Both the position numbers and the translations under genes were made by a program. The notes under the pieces were generated by a model, which had not been told where the DNA came from, searched no databases, and saw only the letters and a program-made list of their open reading frames with translations. Of a stretch of DNA of 64,000 nt, positions 49,201 to 55,400 are shown one piece after another; the first letter of the stretch is position 1, and every line of letters begins with the position of its first letter. Source of the DNA: Epinephelus fuscoguttatus. Lineage: Eukaryota; Chordata; Actinopteri; Perciformes; Serranidae. Location of the stretch: positions 32,897,839 through 32,961,838 of the forward strand of contig NC_064757.1 in NCBI RefSeq assembly GCF_011397635.1. The letters run 5' to 3'.

Positions 49201-52200
49201 TTGCATCTTTTTGTTTTTGTTTTGTTGTTTTTGTTCTCTGTAAAAGTATCCAGAAAAGCGCTATATCAATCCAATGTATTATCATTATGACAATATCACA
49301 GAAGCTTGTCTGAAGTGGAACAGATCGGTACACTGGTGAAGTCAGTATCACTGGTGTATGCTGCTGCCAGGGTAGAAAGATGTGGCAAGTCAACTTCAAC
49401 TGGCTGCGTCAGAAAAATGGATCAACATCAGGCCCCAGTCTGGGGTTTTCTGAGGTGCATTTACAAGTTGTTTTATTTGTTGTAAATCTTTACCATAATT
49501 CACCAAAAGAACAAAGCTGACATGCCTTGTTTCACGATCCAAATCTTCGTCAACTTGCCATTTTCAGCTTGTAAGTTGTTAGCTTAGAGCAGTGGTTCTC
49601 AATTGATGTCAGTCCCGGCATGCCATGGGATTTTGTGATAACCACACATTATTACAACAATATTCAACTGGGCCTGTACAAAAAGTTATAAATGAATTTT
49701 TAATTGACTGTATCAGTATGTCGTGCACACCCATTTCCTGATAAAGAGGCAAAGTCTAGATAAAAAATGTAATTTAATTTAATTTAAAAAAACCTTCACA
49801 GGGAACCTATTTGTGACTGTTCGAATGTGAGGATTAGAAGTGTGTGACACATTAAAAGTCCTGATTGGCAGCCAGTGTGAGAGATGATAACATTTAAAAG
49901 GAGAAAGCTGTGAGTGGGACAATGGATCACTTGTATGGAGCAAATTACAACAAAGCACCAGCGAAGACGACCTACTACCGAAAGAGAAGAGAAAAAACTG
50001 TCAGCTACCTGCCTTATTTTTTCTTATTTTTATTGTCTTATGTCATGATAAGAGTGATAACACAAGTTGTAGAAGCTATTGTACACAGATATAAAAACAA
50101 GCGGGCAACCACTGGCTTAGAGGTTTTTGTTGTTTCCTGCAACGAAGGGGATTTGATAATTGTTTCTTGTGGATAGCAGAAGTGGGGTGGTGACTCAGAC
50201 TTAAAGCAGCTGTACAGAACTTTTTACCATTCATAAAACTGTCCCTAGTTCGTATCAGTAGGTGGTGGTATGCACCTGGAAGTTGTTTGCGATCCGCCAA
50301 TAAATTGAGAGAAGAAGAAGAGCCGTGTTTACAGAGAGTGTTCTTCGAGTATGTGGTACACAACGGGCATTGCTGAACACATAACAGTTTTTTTTAAAGA
50401 TATTTTTGGGGGGCATTTTTTTTACCTTTAATGGACAGGACAGTTAAGTGTGAAAGGGGGAGAGAGAGAGGGGATGACATGCAGCAAAGGGCCACAGACT
50501 GGACTCGAACCTGGGCCGCCGCGGCAACAGCCTTGTACATGGAGCACCTGCTCTACCACTAAGCCACCGACGCCCCTGAACACATAACAGTTTTATGAGA
50601 TTTATCTATAAGGACTTGGTTGTACTTTGATCAGCAAAGGGCCACAGACTGGACTCGAACCTGGGCCGCCGCGGCAACAGCCTTGTACATGGAGCGCCTG
50701 CTCTACCACTAAGCCACCGACGCCCCTGAACACATAACAGTTTTATGAGATTTATCTATAAGGACTTGGTTGTACTTTCGATGTCATGGCGGATAACGAA
50801 GGAGCACCATCTAAAAGAACAAGAACAGAAGAACAGAAGAAGGCTAGAGCTCGAGCCCAAACGCGTGTAAACCTCAGTCAGGCATTCACCAAGTGGAGAG
50901 AGCTGAGAGATTTGAAAGGTTTTAAAACTGATCCCGTGTTGGCTCTTTTCCTAATAGACAGGTATTTAATTTTTGTGTTTATTTAGAGAATATACCGCAA
51001 CTTGTTAGACATGGTTTCATTTCAATATGTGACGACATGGAAGTTATAAACAAGCTAAATGTAACGTTAGCTGATGTGAACCGATTTTGTCTAGTAACGT
51101 TACAACAAGCGCCACAAAATTATCTGTGACTGTGACCATGAACACAAATATACAGCAGGCAGTTGTCCTCAGTTTATAAGAAATTCAGAGCTACACCAGA
51201 ACATTTATGATTTTCCTCTCGCGCTCCAAAACAAATGCATGCAGTAATTACCCGTTGCAGTCAAGATTTTACGAATGAAGGCGAAGGCTGCAGTTGGAAT
51301 TTTACGACACCAGGCTGTGGGTGTCATACCGCTTCGACCAAAAGCCACGCTATACTCAACGAAAATGGAAAGTTTCGCACAGCTGCTTTAAGAAAACAAG
51401 ACATATAAAGACGTAACTTTTTGTCACATTTTTTGACATTTCGTGGACCAATAATTTTAAAATAACAATTAATCAATATAAAAAACCCATTACTTGCAGC
51501 CCGATATTACATCATATTATAGAGTGATTATAGTACCAGAGGGCCAGTGCTTACAAGCGGTACTGATAGGCAGTATGTGGCACACGTGTATTCAGTGATC
51601 AAGTCACAAATCATCTGGCTGACATCTACAGTAGAATCAATCAAAGATCACTTGATTACTCAGATACAATAAACCCACAGATCTGCTGTTTACATTGTCT
51701 CCTAGTTCCCACTGTGACAACTGACTGGTATAGAGTCAACACTCCGCTCACACCACCCAGGCTTGTCTGCTTGTGTTACCGTGTTGAGCGACTGACACTG
51801 TCAGCTGCGATGGAGCCATAGCTTACGGTGGTCAGCGTGCATCACGCGTGCATGTGGCCAAGCACAAAGATATGTGTGTATGGTATATCTTTACATATAT
51901 ATATGCGTGCACGTGTGTGCTCATGTATGCTTGAACACATATGCTCATGCGCTGGGGCCATGGATGTACCCACCTGCAGGCGACCAGCATGGAGCTCTAG
52001 TAGGAAGTAGTCCGTCTGGCCGGCGGCGAGAAACAGCAGGCCGTTGGTGCTGGAGGTTCGGAAGCGAATGCGGAGCGTGTTATGGTCGGACGACTCTGTT
52101 GCCTTGAGCTGTACAAAGCCATCGCCATAGAAGGAAGCTGCGGAAAAGAGACACCAGAGAGAGATAGATTATCAGAAATATCAAACAGAGAACGAGAGGG

Positions 52201-52437
52201 AGAACGTATGTGTTTAAATATGGTGTTGATTGTCTTTTGCAGGCTGTTAAATTAATGCTGAACACTCAGAGTATGAAAGCAACAGCAAGTACAGTAGCAG
52301 CGAACACAGCAAACACAGAGCAAGTCAAGTCAAGCAGTGTGGTCTTAATATAGCCAACATGTGACATTTAGATATAAAAGTCAGGCTAATTATCATCCTG
52401 GTTGTTCTTTACAAGTGGAGCAGAGTCTGCGCACACG

Positions 52438-52469
<32 letters not shown>

Positions 52470-55400
52470 AGCAAACACAGAGCTTTCTACCACACAAATT
52501 ACACCTCACCTGATTTAAAGGAATGCCTGCAAGATTCTCTGCTGAGTTTACTTCCTGGTGGGCCTGCTGTGTTTGCACCTTAATGATTTACATTCAGGTA
52601 CGACAAGAGTAAAATTACACAGCACTAAAGCTTTACATATAGACTAATAAGCACCTTTAGGATGAAACAAAACCTGTGCATTGCGACAGGGTTGCAGGTT
52701 TCTCTCTCTGCCTGTTTGTAGCTCTAACAGAGTCGTTCATGGACTCCCCAAAACTGTAGGAATTACATAACTGAATTTTAAAGGTATTTGACTTCAATGC
52801 CACAACAGCAGTGTACAAACTGAGGCAGAGGATGTAGAGGTGAGCTCGCAGGGAGTCAGACATGTATGGGCCTGCCCTGCCCTGACAGGAACCTTCAACC
52901 TGAACATGAAAGGCTCTGACGTCCCCACATTGTCCGTGGCCTCATGTTCCAGAAACAACGTGGCGGACAGAGCCAGCTGTTTCTTCTACCTCACCTCCCA
53001 GCCATCTCACATCACCCTGTAATCTGGCCTAACGCGCTCTGAAGCTTTCTCGTCCAAGCCTTCATGCCCGGGCACCACCAGTTCAGATTTTAATGAGCTC
53101 CTCGGCTCCCACGCATGTTCAGAGGTGAACAAAGATCTCAGCCACTGTGAAGAAACATGTCCGTTCCACGTTTGATTTATTTGTGGTTTGTGACCCAGGG
53201 CGAGAACGGAGCGCCACTAATGGGCCAGAGTGACTCACTGGGGAGGCTAGATACAGTTAATGTGAGTTAATGCATTGTTGTTACTTGTAAAACGGTTAAT
53301 GCACTAATGGGTAGTTTGTTTGAGCAAATCCAATCTGTTTGGACTGCGCAGTATAAATTAAAACAATTAAACCAGTAAAGCCTGTAAATAAGCCCGTCAC
53401 TGACATCAGTATACAGTCGGCAATCAACAGGAGCTGACTGCTGAGAGACAGGTGCATCAAAAACAGGGGTGGGAACCATCAGAGGATCCACACTATGAAA
53501 TCTTTTCATTTTACTTAAGTCACGACACAATCTTATTGGAAACAACCAAAAGAAACATATCAATTACATTGTACGTACTTTCAAAGAATACATTTTGAAG
53601 ACAAAATAAAAACGAAATGTTGTGTACCAAACAGCAGAAGAAAGAAAAGAAATGCTACAAGCCTTAAAATTGTTTTCACTTATCTCCCAGGCTTTCCACT
53701 AGTAAGTGGCAAACTTAAATGTTTCATACGTGAACAGCTAACTCAGTCTTTGTGCATCACATCATTTTTCTTCTTCTCGACTGAAATACCATCCAGTTTT
53801 AACACTGAATGCTAAAATGCTACATCTAAAGTGGGCACATAAACATCTTTGCTTCTTAGATAAACTGTGCAGGCCTACTGCGTAATTTTACATTCAAATG
53901 TTTTGTTTTCCTAAATGTATACACTTTAGGTTTGGTTCATGTGTCTGGAATACTTTTTTTCTATTCTAGTTTGTCTTAAATGAATGTTGACCTTTTTTAG
54001 GGTTGGGCAATATGTCAATATCATACCGACATTGTGATAGGAGACTAGATATCACCTTGGATAAGATAGTATCGCCAGTGTTGTCTCTTTCTTGTTTTAA
54101 AGGCTGCATTTCAGTGATGTCATTTTCTGAACTAACCAGAATTCTATTATTTGCCTTTACTCACGTAATCAATATATCTGCATTATTTATTAAAAATATC
54201 ATTGTGTAAATATTTTGTAAGAGCACCAATGTCAACCCCACAATATCTTCGCAATATCGATATATAGGTATTTAGTCAAGAATATTGTGATATTTGATTT
54301 TCTCCATTTCATCAAGACCTAGGTGCAACTAACATTTACTTACATTATCAATTAAACGTCCAGAGTGTAAGATCTAGGGGGATTTAGTGGCATGTGGCAG
54401 TAAGGACTGCAGATTGCAACAAGCTAAAACTTCTCCAGGTTAGAACTTACTAATTTCTCTTCATTTAGGAGGTTTTACCAGGAGCTGAAGAGTTCTGCAG
54501 AGGTCTCTTCTTCTTTTAAAAAATCCACACAAAAAGTACCAGATGATTAAAACAAATAAAACACTCGTTAAAGCAGTTTAATGTTACTAATCAGTGTTTC
54601 TCCTGCCGTTTGGCACATTGCAGATGGGCTGTTGTCCCAGCACCTGCTTATGGTACCTTTTTCTCTGATAACTTTATTTCTGACCCACATGTTCACAAGT
54701 TTTGTTTTTTTTTGTTTTTTTTTTACCAGGAGCCAAATCTAAATCCAAAGGTCTAATCCTCTCCAAAACAAACCTGGTCATTTAAAGCAGTAACAGCACT
54801 GAATAAACCTGTATCACTTTAAAAAATATCTGTTTTTCTGACACTCGAGTGGCTGCGAACTATACAACACGAAAATGTGAATACACTTATCTAGAGCCAG
54901 TGTTTAGATTGTCTGTTCTGTATTGCAGAAACATGGTGGTGCAACATGGCAATCTGCTCCCTATGTAGATATAAACAGCTCATTCTAAGGTAATAAAAAC
55001 ACATCAATTCTTATTTTCAGGTGATTATACTCTAAAGAAAACATGCTTATTATATTATATTCCATTTCTGCAAATATATCCCCCTAAATCCTACACACTC
55101 GCTATTTTATTTGTCTTTAAAGTGCCATAAAACAGTGATAAAGTCCTTATTTTTCACAATAACAATCAACTAAATCCCCACATGAAATCTTCAAATGTCT
55201 TGTTTTCTCTGACCAAAAGTCCAAAACCTGAAGATATTCACCTTACTATCACAGAAGACAAAGAAACCCAGCAGGTTGTCACACATGAGAAGTAAATATT
55301 TTGCATGAGAAGTGACTTAAAATAATTACCTGATTGCCAGAATTATTCATTTTCTTTCAACTGACTGATCTTTGCAGTCCTTCAATCCAAAACCCTGTCA

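Larger units (their letters stand above)
50205..51387 (+). mobile_element. TTAA-flanked DNA transposon (Kolobok- or piggyBac-like target) with a gene-like first exon
   Basis: Inverted ends agcagctgtacagaactttt / agcagctgtgcgaaactttc, each next to TTAA (50201-50204 and 51388-51391), the target site of Kolobok and piggyBac elements. The ends do not show the CCC of classical piggyBac, so Kolobok-like is more likely. It holds the nested SINE (50392-50575), a tandem duplication (50483-50778) and an exon-like frame (50786-50961). No transposase domain is left. Confidence 0.75.
45667..51973 (-). other. cspg4 intron 2
   Basis: 6.3-kb GT-AG intron built largely of transposon copies (45937-46234, 46655-46960, 48246-49290, 49590-50114, 50205-51387), described separately. 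Confidence 0.85.

Noticed and set aside
49922..50176. Small membrane protein gene (MDHLYGANYN...)
   Set aside because: It starts inside the hAT-like element and reads through its right end and target duplication into flanking DNA, so the frame is most likely accidental.
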